Source: Adineta vaga
Taxonomy: Eukaryota > Rotifera
Length of the DNA: 64,000 nt
Direction: 5' to 3'
Assembly (NCBI GenBank): GCA_021613535.1
Contig: CP075493.1
Coordinates: 10,664,001 to 10,728,000 of the forward strand
The position numbers and the translations under genes are program-made. The notes below the pieces were generated by a model. That model worked only from the letters and a program-made list of their open reading frames with translations, was not told the origin of the DNA and did not search any database. Positions 35,861-45,132 of the stretch are shown in pieces (position 1 is the first letter of the stretch; each line of letters starts with the position of its first letter).

Positions 35861-36331
35861 ATGACCGAAAAAAATGAAGAAATTCGAGCAGTACTTCATG
35901 CCAAATTAATTGAAAGTGGTGAACGAGAACAGTGAGAAATAATTAAATGATTAATATAATGTATTTGATTGTTGAATTATATAATCTAAATAGAATAAAA
36001 CAATGGTTACGACAACGTTTAATAGAATCGGGATGGAGAGATCAAATGCAAGCTTATTGTAAAGGTATAAATAAATAAATTTCTATTAGTTGAATAAATA
36101 AAAAATCGAATTTCATTGAAGAAAGTGCTAAACAGAAAGGTTTAGAAAATTTAACTGTCGATGAACTTGTACAAGAAATAACGCCTAAAGGCCGTGGTAA
36201 AAAGAAACAAACTAATTTTCATCTTCTATTCGAAAACTTTCTCTTATTTTCTAGCTCTTGTTTCTGATGATATCAAAAAAGAAATGTTGGCTCGACTTCA
36301 ACAATATTTATCTAATCATAAAGATCTTTAA
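35861..36331 (+). CDS. ENY2: ENY2, SAGA and TREX-2 subunit
   Basis: This small helical protein is a subunit of the SAGA deubiquitinase module and of TREX-2, linking transcription to mRNA export. Four exons (35861-35931, 35994-36064, 36122-36196, 36255-36331) give 97 residues, the family length. The sequence follows animal ENY2 throughout: LIESGEREQIKQWLRQRL, ESGWRDQMQAYCKE, GLENLTVDELVQEITPKGRA and LVSDDIKKEMLARLQQYL. AATAAA is at 36350-36355. There are no oddities. Confidence 0.96.
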
Positions 36332-36546
36332 ATCATTTGTTAGTTACGAAATAAAACGATTATAATAATGATTTAAGTCAATTGTAGGTTAATTTATTTA
36401 AAAGAAAATTGGCAAATATATATGATAAGTAATAGTCAAAGCATAACTAAGTTTCAATTTCTTTTCTTTTCTTTTCTTAATATGAATTATATGCTAGTTT
36501 AAAAAATCAAGTACAAAAGTTTATCGTTGATTGTTTGAATGAGTAT

Positions 36547-37095
36547 TTAACCTTTGCTTGTTTTGGTTTTTGGTGCACATAATTTTTGTGTATGTACTTT
36601 AATTTGATCAGCTTGTGCTGAAGTTAATTTGGCTGTTGTACCATCATCAATAAGATTTGGTTCTGTGAATTTAATACCTTTCTTTTGAATACCATTGATG
36701 AAACAGGTAGCATCGGGAAGAGTTTTCCATGAACGAGCAACCATACATAATTTATTACAGACAGTTCCACCTTTGGGATCTTGTAAATCAAAACGAATTC
36801 CACGACCAAGAGCTGTTGGCATTTCGGATGATAAAACGAAATCTTTGGGATCTTTTAATTGTTTGTATGAATCAATAACATGAACTTTGACTTTACATGC
36901 TTTTGCTACTTGACCAATTGTTTTTAAATGTGGTACAAATGATTTATTAGCCATAATTTTTTCACCACCGAATTCTTTTCCACCTTTAAAGAGTGAAATT
37001 TGACATTTTTCTGTATGACTAAGGAAGAAACCATTTGTATTAGTAATGAAAAGGATTTCAGCAACAATTGCTAAGGTTATGATATACTTCAACAT
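36547..37095 (-). CDS. small secreted protein, family not recognised
   Basis: This is a single-exon frame of 182 residues from the ATG at 37095. A clear signal peptide (MLKYIITLAIVAEILFITNTNG) is followed by a compact soluble domain with six cysteines, presumably disulphide-bonded. The segment LKTIGQVAKACKVKVHVIDSYK, followed by GRGIRFDL, is reminiscent of the core of the M15 / DD-peptidase fold (helix, strand, GxAxD). The His of the usual SxHxxG motif is missing, so a catalytic peptidase is unlikely if the resemblance is real. It could equally be an unrelated rotifer-specific secreted protein. A short 3' gap separates it from ENY2, with which it converges. Confidence 0.7.
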   Translation of the reverse strand: MLKYIITLAIVAEILFITNTNGFFLSHTEKCQISLFKGGKEFGGEKIMANKSFVPHLKTIGQVAKACKVKVHVIDSYKQLKDPKDFVLSSEMPTALGRGIRFDLQDPKGGTVCNKLCMVARSWKTLPDATCFINGIQKKGIKFTEPNLIDDGTTAKLTSAQADQIKVHTQKLCAPKTKTSKG

Positions 37096-38086
37096 TGTGT
37101 ACGTTTAGCTCTACGGTTAATGTTTAATGTCTATCGGATGTAATGATACAACAGTATTTATATATGTAGATCAGTATCTGTGAAATCTAGAGAGAGAGAA
37201 AAAAAGAGAAGTAATATGCGTCGCTGAAATCTATCAACTATAGCTTGTATAAATATACAACGAAGATAATGATTAATATCCATATGTCATAGAGACATGA
37301 GAGAACTTATCTATTTTTCTTTGAAGAAAGATATAGGAATTCATTATCTGTTGGATGTTATTCATCCATCAAGAAACTATTTTGGGATTAGTTAGAAATA
37401 ATACAATAACCTTGCTTTGTTTCGGAAGATTTATTATTGAATACAAATGTCACGACTAATTCAAAAATAATATTTTCTCATATTTACAACAAAGGATTGA
37501 TTTCATTTTTCAAAATATTCTTGCATATAGCAACAAAGACAAAGTATCATCTCAACAGCTGCGGAAATACTACCCATTGTTGCCTAAAGAAATCAGAAGA
37601 AAATTTAGTCATTTACTTAATAAATTCATTTGATGATGATGTAGATGGATTAATTTTTGCATGCCTCTCACCATCGAAAGACGATTTCTAACAGAATCCT
37701 ACCGAAAATTCTAAAATGTGACGTCGCCACTTCAATCTGGAACAATCTGTTCTTCAAAATTCTTTGTTCTTCGTTAACCTCTAGACGAGCTTGAGAAAAA
37801 CATCTTAAACACTCAAAAGAATTAATACAATTAAAGTATTCAGGATAAGAGAGGAGGGTATTTCGACTGGATCGCATCGCATTTGTAAAACTCGTCAGAA
37901 TCTATTACAAAATACTTTTGAATATTGAATGCGAAGATTATGTTTTGATTTCTTGTTATTGAATCTGATCGAATTTTACTGTCGACTTTAGTTAAATTCT
38001 TATATTGAAATCCAAAGATGATTATAGTTGAGTCCAAACAGATGCCTTAAGTAGAAACTCATTTTTAATTTTTTGTACGTACTTAA
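37096..38086. other. intergenic, no gene seen
   Basis: This is upstream DNA of the secreted protein. Several 65-85-codon open frames (37437, 37668, 37840) overlap one another on both strands and show no family features. Confidence 0.5.
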
Positions 38087-38178
38087 CCCTTTCCGGCCGG
38101 CTATTTGGAAAATACCGTACCCCCCCTCCTCCTCCTACGGCAAAATGTATTCATATGGATACAGCCGGCTGGAAAGGG
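38087..38178. mobile_element. 92-bp piggyBac-type MITE
   Basis: The element is flanked by TTAA on both sides (38083-38086 and 38179-38182), the target duplication specific to piggyBac elements. Its ends are 16-bp inverted repeats, CCCTTTCCGGCCGGCT at the left and the reverse complement of CCCTTTCCAGCCGGCT at the right, with one mismatch. Starting with CCC agrees with piggyBac termini. There is no coding capacity. The interior has a C-rich tract. The GC-rich ends stand out sharply from the surrounding AT-rich DNA. Confidence 0.85.
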
Positions 38179-38182
38179 TTAA

Positions 38183-38614
38183 TCAACTATTTTACTTTTT
38201 TACTCTATTGGTCTTATCCGCGTATGAATAAGCTGTAATTTTTCTTTGTTCGTTATATTTATTATGAAATTTCGTTATTTTATTAGAATCGGAAACTCTT
38301 TTATCGTAAATAATATCTATAAACCATTCAAATGAAGAATCTGCAGGAAAAAATTTCATCGATATTTGTCGAAATTCTATCGACTTTATTTGGTTTTTGT
38401 TGATCATGAATGTTTAAAATAGTCACATAATTTCAATTTCTACACAATCAGATAGTGCTTTCGAATTCTATGGAATCAATATGAAATTACTAGAATTATT
38501 TTTTCTTTCAAGAGAAATGAATATAGTTATTTATTAGCGTGATTAAAATATTTGTGTAATAAGAATCTATAAGCAAGCTTTGAATAATAAGTAAAAAAGA
38601 ATAATGATATGTTT
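38183..38614. other. intergenic, no gene seen
   Basis: This is the 3' flank of the HSP20-like gene. A 71-codon minus frame at 38192-38407 is not supported. Confidence 0.5.
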
Positions 38615-38956
38615 TTAGACTTTGATGGGAACTGTAATATGAAGATAACCATCATTTTTCAATTCCGTTTTGAGTTTATCTAATTCTGCTGTTGGCCAAA
38701 TTGTTACTTGTTTGAATTCAGGTCCAGCTAAAGGAAATATCAAATAGAATCGACGAAAAGAGAAACATGAAATCGTACCTTTATTTTCGAAGTTAATACG
38801 TAAATCATGTCCATTAAGTTTAATATCCATATTGTTAGCTGTTGTTCCAGGTTTTACTTGAAGACGCATATGAAGAATTTTTTTACCTGCTTCACCTGCA
38901 TCTTCTAAGGTTGGATTCCAGGTAGTATTTTGAAGGAATTGTTCGAGAGTAAACAT
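38615..38956 (-). CDS. short HSP20/alpha-crystallin-like protein
   Basis: Two exons (38956-38779, 38727-38615) give 96 residues from MFTLEQFLQNTTWNP. The body reads as an alpha-crystallin-type beta sandwich: KKILHMRLQVKPGTTANNM, DIKLNGHDLRINFENK, then LDKLKTELKNDGYLHITVPI, where the GYLHITVP strand is typical of small heat-shock proteins. The long N-terminal arm and C-terminal IxI extension of most family members are missing. It may therefore form small assemblies only. The expected role is ATP-independent holding of unfolding proteins. A CS/p23-type fold is the main alternative. Confidence 0.65.
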   Translation of the reverse strand: MFTLEQFLQNTTWNPTLEDAGEAGKKILHMRLQVKPGTTANNMDIKLNGHDLRINFENKGTISCFSFRRFYLIFPLAGPEFKQVTIWPTAELDKLKTELKNDGYLHITVPIKV

Positions 38957-40328
38957 TTTCTAAAAGAAAAGTATAAGCTTATAGTTTTCATATATCGTCG
39001 ACACTGATCAAAAGATGGGTTTCGTTCGAGGAAAAGCCAGGAATGTATGCAATTTCTATTGTGGTGACACCCAAAGAATCTGCTAAAAGATGGATTTGCT
39101 TTTCTCATCAAGAAACAAAAGAATACAAATATGGACGTTGGAATACAGTATTTATACTATCTGATGGAAACAAATTGGTTTTTCTTCAATATATAAATAA
39201 TCATATGCTAGTATGAATCAATTACTTGCTGAAAAGCAACATGTTCTTTTGATTGACACTTGTCTTTTTTGTCGTCTCACACCTACTCTCTTCCTATACT
39301 TAGATATTAGGTTTCTAAGTACAAGATAGTATTATATCACATATATAGTTTCAGTATATGTGGTATCCTACAGATATTGAATAGTTTTGTTGACATGATG
39401 AAAGCTAGCTCTTCATCTACTTGTCATATGCATTTTGTGGTTTGTTTTAATGAAATATACAATAGAAATGTCAGAAACGTAATATTCTTCTTTATTTTAC
39501 CGTAAATTTAGTTTTCTTTTGTTCTATTCATTATACAAATTGTCTGACCTAATAACGATTGGCAAAGATGTTTAGATATAATTTATAATTTGTACATATT
39601 CACAAGAAGATATTCTTTTTTTTGTGAATCATGGATTTATTCATCTATTATCGACATCTGATTCGTTTATTTTACGGTCAAATAATACTAATCATTTAGT
39701 TTTGTAGAATATTTACTGTATTTTTTGGGATAACAATGTGCCTGAATAGATGCTTTGAAATTATTGCATATTTTCGTTGATTGACACGAAAAAATATCTA
39801 TTTTGAAAATTTCTTATCTAAAATAGTGGTTCCATTTACTACTCTTGCGAATCGTAAAGGATAATTCATTCTATTGTTATACAACTTCGAATCCAGATCA
39901 AAACTATAATTGGAATATCTTTTATACATGCGAATTGGTGCTTTTTGAAACTTTGTATTTGGATGAATTTTTTTACTCAAACATTATCTATAATAAGTGT
40001 TTATGGTCTATATTTGTCTACGACTGATATTTAACTATATTCAATTCACTAGGATAGTATTTGATAGACAATCGTTATAAAAAGAATCTTTTCGTTCATA
40101 CTTTTATATAATCTCTATACAGATTCGGTACATCAAGATGCGTACTAGAACAAAATAAATTTATTATATCACCTGTGATTTTTATTTAAAATACATTGCT
40201 GGCAAATAATAAAGAGACATAAAATATATAGAAAAAAAATCTCGAATAAATGTCAGGCTTATCTCTTTATTTTCTGTGCTTTTTGGTGAAAAAATCAGAT
40301 GTTCTTGTAACTGACGGTTCCGATCTAC
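38957..40328. other. intergenic, no gene seen
   Basis: This is upstream DNA of the HSP20-like gene and 3' flank of the coiled-coil gene. Overlapping 60-codon frames near 39800-40030 on both strands are chance. Confidence 0.5.
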
Positions 40329-40933
40329 TTATTGCTGACGATGTTTCAACTTTATTTTAGGAGTTGCACCAACAACAACAGCTGCATCTTTGGCACTCGA
40401 ACTGAAAAAAATAAGATATTACCGTTTCTTCTTCTACAAATATATTTTAGTTTATAATAAACTTACGCAGCAACTTGTTCAGTAATAGCTTCGACTTTAG
40501 CATTAGCTTGAGCTTGTGTATCACGTAAAACACCCATTTTCAATCGGTTAGCTTCTTCATTCAAGTCATCGATACGTTTACGTGCTTCTTCAAGAATCAT
40601 TTCTTGACGTAAGTTTAAATCTTTTTCGAGTAGTGATAAATTTTGTGCTTTGACTGTATTGATTTCTTCAACATATCGTTGTAATTTGTGTTTATATTCT
40701 TCTTCAATAGCAGCTGAACGAACATTGGCATCAGCTAAGAGAGTTTGTTGTTGAATTTGAGTTTCGGCAACAATTCGATTGATAGCTGCTGCAACTTCTT
40801 CATCGATTTGTTGAATGCGACGACGTGAATATTCATCGATTTGTTGATGAGTTGTACCTTAAAACAAGTTGATAAGAACGAGGCAGATATATACAGAAGA
40901 GCGCTTACCAAGTTTGCTCATCAACCTAGCCAT
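40329..40933 (-). CDS. coiled-coil protein, function unknown
   Basis: Three exons on the minus strand encode about 165 residues. The start MARLMSKLG at 40933 is followed after an intron by THQQIDEYSRRRIQQIDEE and a long Glu/Gln/Arg-rich heptad region (QRYVEEINTVKAQNLSLLEK, EEARKRIDDLNEEANRLKM). A short third exon after SSAKDAAVVVG ends KIKLKHRQQ with stop at 40329. An in-frame ATG further upstream (41050) would add 39 residues of less convincing sequence. Almost the entire protein is predicted coiled coil, so sequence likeness to other coiled-coil proteins is uninformative. It may be a cytoskeletal or vesicle-tether protein, but nothing shows this. Confidence 0.6.
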
Positions 40934-41325
40934 TTTTGATGTATAAATATTATTTTCACACGTTTCTGTAACGCTTTCTAATCCTAAATTTTTTATAGAA
41001 ATATTCAAAACACATTGTTTAAAAAAGCATTTTTCGTAACTTTCCAGCATTGAGAAATAAATGTACAGCTCTGTCTTATACCTCTGTCGCTCCCATAACG
41101 AAGATAGAAAGTATATCGAAAATTGATAAAATTACTAAATTCGAAAAGCTTCAAACTATAACAAATATAAATCAAACTTTTCTAATATAAACGTAACAAA
41201 ACTAAACTACTGTAATAATAATTTATTATAATATCTCATGCTATAAAACCTGCGTTTTTCTACGAGTAAACATCGATTCAATCTTTTAGAAATGAATAAC
41301 TATTCATATAATAGATATGTAACAA

Positions 41326-41940
41326 TTAAAGTATTTCCATCTCGTTTTTTGTTTCATAAAACAAATTCGAGAGATTATTTCTTCTGATATACATGACATT
41401 AGCCAAAATAAATTTATTGATCTTACCTAACGTATTAATATGTAGTTTATTGATATAGGATGAAACATCTTTATGAATTGAAATATTAGATGGATTTGTA
41501 AGTTGTTTCTTCAATTGTATTAAGTCGTTTTTAAATTGATTCAAATTTATTTCATTATAATCATCTTCTTCACGAACCGTTGTTAATTGTTTCGCCAGAT
41601 GACCAACTTTGGTTTCTATTTGATTAATATCTTTCGTAATACGTTTACTCAACGATAGTCTCGTATCTTCTGCTGTTTGACGAATTCTTTCAATTGATTC
41701 ACGTTCCCATATATCTACTTCCTTCATTAATGAATGACATTTTGGATCTTTCATTTGTTCATTAAGCGATTGTCTAAATAAATCATGATCAAGGACAATC
41801 TCATCCAGTTGTTGATTTAATTCTTGACGATGGTCTTCCATATGTTTAAAGCAAAAATCTTGCAAGCAGCCTCCACATCTTGATGTACATTTGACTTTAT
41901 TACATTTTAAACAAAGTGTTTTACCAGTTGATGTTGCCAT
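41326..41940 (-). CDS. B-box-like zinc finger, coiled-coil protein
   Basis: The frame starts at the ATG at 41940 (MATSTGKTLCLKCNKVKC). Residues 10-37 supply Cys/His ligands (C10, C13, C18, C22, C25, C30, H33, H37) in a B-box-like pattern. About 130 residues of coiled coil follow (ELNQQLDEIVLDHDLFRQSL onward). This is the front half of the TRIM/NHL-like proteins often seen in bdelloids, without RING and without a propeller. A GTAAGAT donor follows the codons for INTLG near the end, so the last 35 residues given here may be intronic read-through and the gene may continue, but no downstream exon is convincing. It may be a truncated family member. Confidence 0.55.
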   Translation of the reverse strand: MATSTGKTLCLKCNKVKCTSRCGGCLQDFCFKHMEDHRQELNQQLDEIVLDHDLFRQSLNEQMKDPKCHSLMKEVDIWERESIERIRQTAEDTRLSLSKRITKDINQIETKVGHLAKQLTTVREEDDYNEINLNQFKNDLIQLKKQLTNPSNISIHKDVSSYINKLHINTLGKINKFILANVMYIRRNNLSNLFYETKNEMEIL

Positions 41941-42549
41941 ATTCAGAATATTACTACAACGATGATATATTTTTCATGACAGTCAAAAATATAAAAGATA
42001 ACGAAACAAATAAAGATAATAGCTTCTTCTCTCTATTAAAACTACAAGAAGCATTGTTACATTTGAGACGATAATAATACAAGAACATAATATATCTATT
42101 CTTTCAATAATTGATAACAATCCAGGAATATTCTCTTCATTCGATAATGTACAGAATACGACAGATTGTTAGTCAAAATTAAACGAAACTTGTCTTGCTT
42201 TAAAATGTAAATGTACTTGATTATGCACACAAATCTTGGGTACAAAATATGAATGTATTTATACGAAAAAAAAACCCAATGAGGTTTATGTTTTCCTGCT
42301 GCGAATTGGTAAAATATATTTTTCACTGCATGTTTTTTTGTTAACAGAAAGCAAAAACTGAATTAATCCATCAAAAAAGGATATTTTGTTAATAGCATAA
42401 GCATTTCGAAAGTATGTTTTATATCTTCAGTACTATTCTTCTCATGAAAAAAAGAAGATAAAGTTGTCAACAATATGTCAGTCAAAGATATCTTTCTCTA
42501 ATATCTTAAGTATGTTTTCTATTTACTTTTGACATTCATCGAATGGGTC
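41941..42549. other. intergenic, no gene seen
   Basis: This is a divergent upstream region between the B-box gene and the RyR-domain gene. An open frame at 42096-42326 has no support. Confidence 0.5.
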
Positions 42550-43212
42550 ATGAAACAAATAGCTTCATTAACATATACTTTTCTTCTTCTACTATTTTCG
42601 ATAACAAATGTTGAACTAATTTTATTAAAACAACAATTTCAATACTTTGTGAAAAAAGTTGCTTCAACATTTCATGAAAATTGGCGTCAACATTATATGA
42701 CTGAACATCCAAATACACGAAATCGTTTCAAATTAACTCACAATGGATCTCATTATAATTCATCAGATTTTATTTATCCAATGATTCTTACTGTTGGCAC
42801 ATGTCTTGTTCATCGAAATCTTAAAGTAGCACGTGATCGTTATAATTCATCTTTGATTTATATTGATATATTAAATATGGCTTATGATGAATTACCTGCT
42901 GATTGGGCTTATGAAAATGGAGCAACTGCAAGTGTAGCTTGTCGACAAGTTCTAAGAACTGTTCGTCAGAAACGTTCGTTTGATCATAATTTAATCGAAC
43001 AAATTGCAGAAAGAATTCATAATGCATGGATTAAACGTAATGAACATCGAACATCGAAAGATATGCTTTCACCGTATTCGAGTTTGCCTGAAACTGAAAA
43101 AGATAAAGATCGTCGAGCGTTTCTAATTGCTTGTCGTTTATTCAATGAACTACATTTGTATGATTATGTGAAGACAACACCTATCCATTTGATTGAACCA
43201 TCTATCGAATAG
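42550..43212 (+). CDS. secreted or anchored RyR-domain protein
   Basis: This single-exon gene encodes 220 residues from the ATG at 42550. The N-terminus (MKQIASLTYTFLLLLFSITN) is a signal peptide or anchor. The C-terminal half reads AERIHNAWIKRNEHR, MLSPYSSLPETEKDKDRR and AFLIACRLFNEL. This is the pattern of the RyR domain (W near the start, then H/P..L.PY..L...EK..DR). In animals that domain normally occurs as repeats inside ryanodine receptors. A middle segment with YDELPADWAYENG may be a second, weaker copy. The protein has no channel region. The function is unknown; stand-alone RyR domains also occur in bacteria and phages. Confidence 0.6.
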   Translation: MKQIASLTYTFLLLLFSITNVELILLKQQFQYFVKKVASTFHENWRQHYMTEHPNTRNRFKLTHNGSHYNSSDFIYPMILTVGTCLVHRNLKVARDRYNSSLIYIDILNMAYDELPADWAYENGATASVACRQVLRTVRQKRSFDHNLIEQIAERIHNAWIKRNEHRTSKDMLSPYSSLPETEKDKDRRAFLIACRLFNELHLYDYVKTTPIHLIEPSIE

Positions 43213-43549
43213 GAACAATTATTTTTCTTAATAAAAATATTCAAGAATATTTATGATTCACATCCATCATGAAAGTAATATTCGGTTGTGAGTAAATTAC
43301 ATGTTCTAAGAAAAAGTAATTAGAGAAAGTAAAAAAAAGATTTTTAGACGATAAAAAACATTGAATCAATTTAGTTATCGAATCTATAATTTTAATTCCT
43401 ATCTGATAGTCATTGTCATGCACCGTTTATCAAACAGTTAGATGTCGTCTCTTCGTTTTTGTCTTTCTTGATTATTTTTGCAGAGTATGCTTCCATGTAT
43501 TTAGAGAAGATTTAATAGAAAAATAAAATCATCTGGTTGAAAAAATTAC
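43213..43549. other. intergenic, no gene seen
   Basis: This is the 3' flank of the RyR-domain gene, with no coding signal. Confidence 0.5.
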
Positions 43550-44385
43550 CAACAGTCGAAATACGTCACTGTTTCTGTATTCGCGTTTGAATACAGCTCT
43601 TCGAGCTCAAGATCGTGGCCTTTTAGTACCATATTTTGATTATCTTAAATTGATTCTGTCAAATTTATGGAAACTTCAATCAGTAAGGAAAACAGTATGG
43701 TGTGATGTTAAAAGCGACCTAAGTTCACAATATCTCGTAGGAAAGACATTTATATGGTAGAGATTCAGGTAATTTGCGTATTTTTATATTTTTACTTCAT
43801 CTCTCCATTAATTTTATTTCGTTCTTGTACAGAATTGAATGTGAGTCTGGCAAACAAATTCGTCAACACTCCTATTTTCAACAGGAAATGAAATCTTTCT
43901 CCTACCAACTACTCATTTTGAAGTATTAGGTCAAATTAATCCTGTATCCAATTTTCACATCATAACTTTGAAAGAAATAAGACCATGATTTCTTCGACTT
44001 CAACCATCATTTATTTGCTCATCGCTAGTAAGCTAGCAAGAAACAAACATTGACAAGTTCTCAGTAAAGTATTGCTTTCAAACTCTACATTGCAAATATT
44101 TCAGCTAGATCATAAAAAATTTGGAGATGAAGATGTTCAGCATGTAGCTTTGGAGTTACAAGTCAACACATTTTGGAATATTTATATGCATCCGACAGTC
44201 AAGTATCAAACGTTGGTGGTATGAAACTATCTGCTACGTGAAAAAGCAACGAATGTTTGAGAAATATAAAGTTAAGCGGAAATGAAACTGAAAATATAGG
44301 TATGTCAGCTCTGGTAACAGGACTAAAGTTGAACACAACAGTAAAATAGCTAAATCTTTATGACAAGAATATTTTGGATCTTCTT
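43550..44385 (+). pseudogene. ADP-ribosyltransferase / LRR gene, decayed
   Basis: Translated pieces match the mono-ADP-ribosyltransferase plus leucine-rich-repeat proteins that are abundant in bdelloids. Visible are ALRAQDRGLLVPYFDYLKL, DLSSQYLVGKTFIW, ESGKQIRQHSYFQ, and an FHIITLKEIRP end of the transferase domain. These are followed by LRR-like pieces with LNLYDKNI. Breaks: an in-frame stop right after the KTFIW motif, loss of the segment that follows it, a one-base shift near 43895, a stop in the last transferase motif, and several stops in the LRR part. A remnant intron (about 43770-43833) with GT-AG-like ends shows it is not a retrocopy. No functional product is expected. Confidence 0.75.
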
Positions 44386-45132
44386 TTTCGTGTGAGGATA
44401 ATCCTGGTTGTATCCGTTTAGATCGTAATCAGTTGTCTGAAAATACATATACGGAAATTTTTATTTTGTCCTTATTTCAGAACTAAATTTGTCCACTGAG
44501 AACGCATTTTTATCGCATACTATTATGGCTTGAAATCTATTCCATAAAAGTAAATACTTTTTCATCAAAAACTATCAATAATGATTATCTTTCATATCAA
44601 TAGATTTCTAGTACTAAATACAAGACAAACGATATGCAAATCTGATAACATAAATCACGAAATCGAACAGTTCATCATATGATTATTGGAAACAAAGAAA
44701 TTTGTACACTCTGCTTGAAAACGTGTCATCTACAATAGAGAATGATGATGATGATGATGATGATTATCATCATTTGTACCTCTGCCACATCAATGGACAG
44801 GAAAGAGGGAAAATGCAAAATGAACACACAACTTTTTTCTCTTCTTCTTTCATAATAACGCCCAATGTCCATCACACATATTCATTTGTGTGCTGCACAA
44901 GCGGATGAGATGAAATAAATGTGTGTCCAAGAGAGAATAGAGGGTGCAATTATCATACATACACACTCACACAAACGTCCATCTTACTAGACATACAATC
45001 CTTAGCAAAAGAAAAGCAAAACTTTTTCCTCTATTCCTTCTCTCTCTCTCTCTCTCACTCACTCACTCACTTACACTCTCCTTTCCTCTTTCCTCTTTCT
45101 CTTCTTGTTTCTCATTCATTCAATCATCAGTC
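44386..45132. other. upstream region of Ig-domain gene with microsatellites
   Basis: This contains a (GAT)n run at about 44740-44766 and a CT-rich tract with CTCACTCA units at 45031-45072. No gene is supported. Confidence 0.5.

Noticed and set aside
37437-38037. Several overlapping 65-84-codon frames
   Set aside because: They overlap on both strands, lack motifs and have AT-rich composition.
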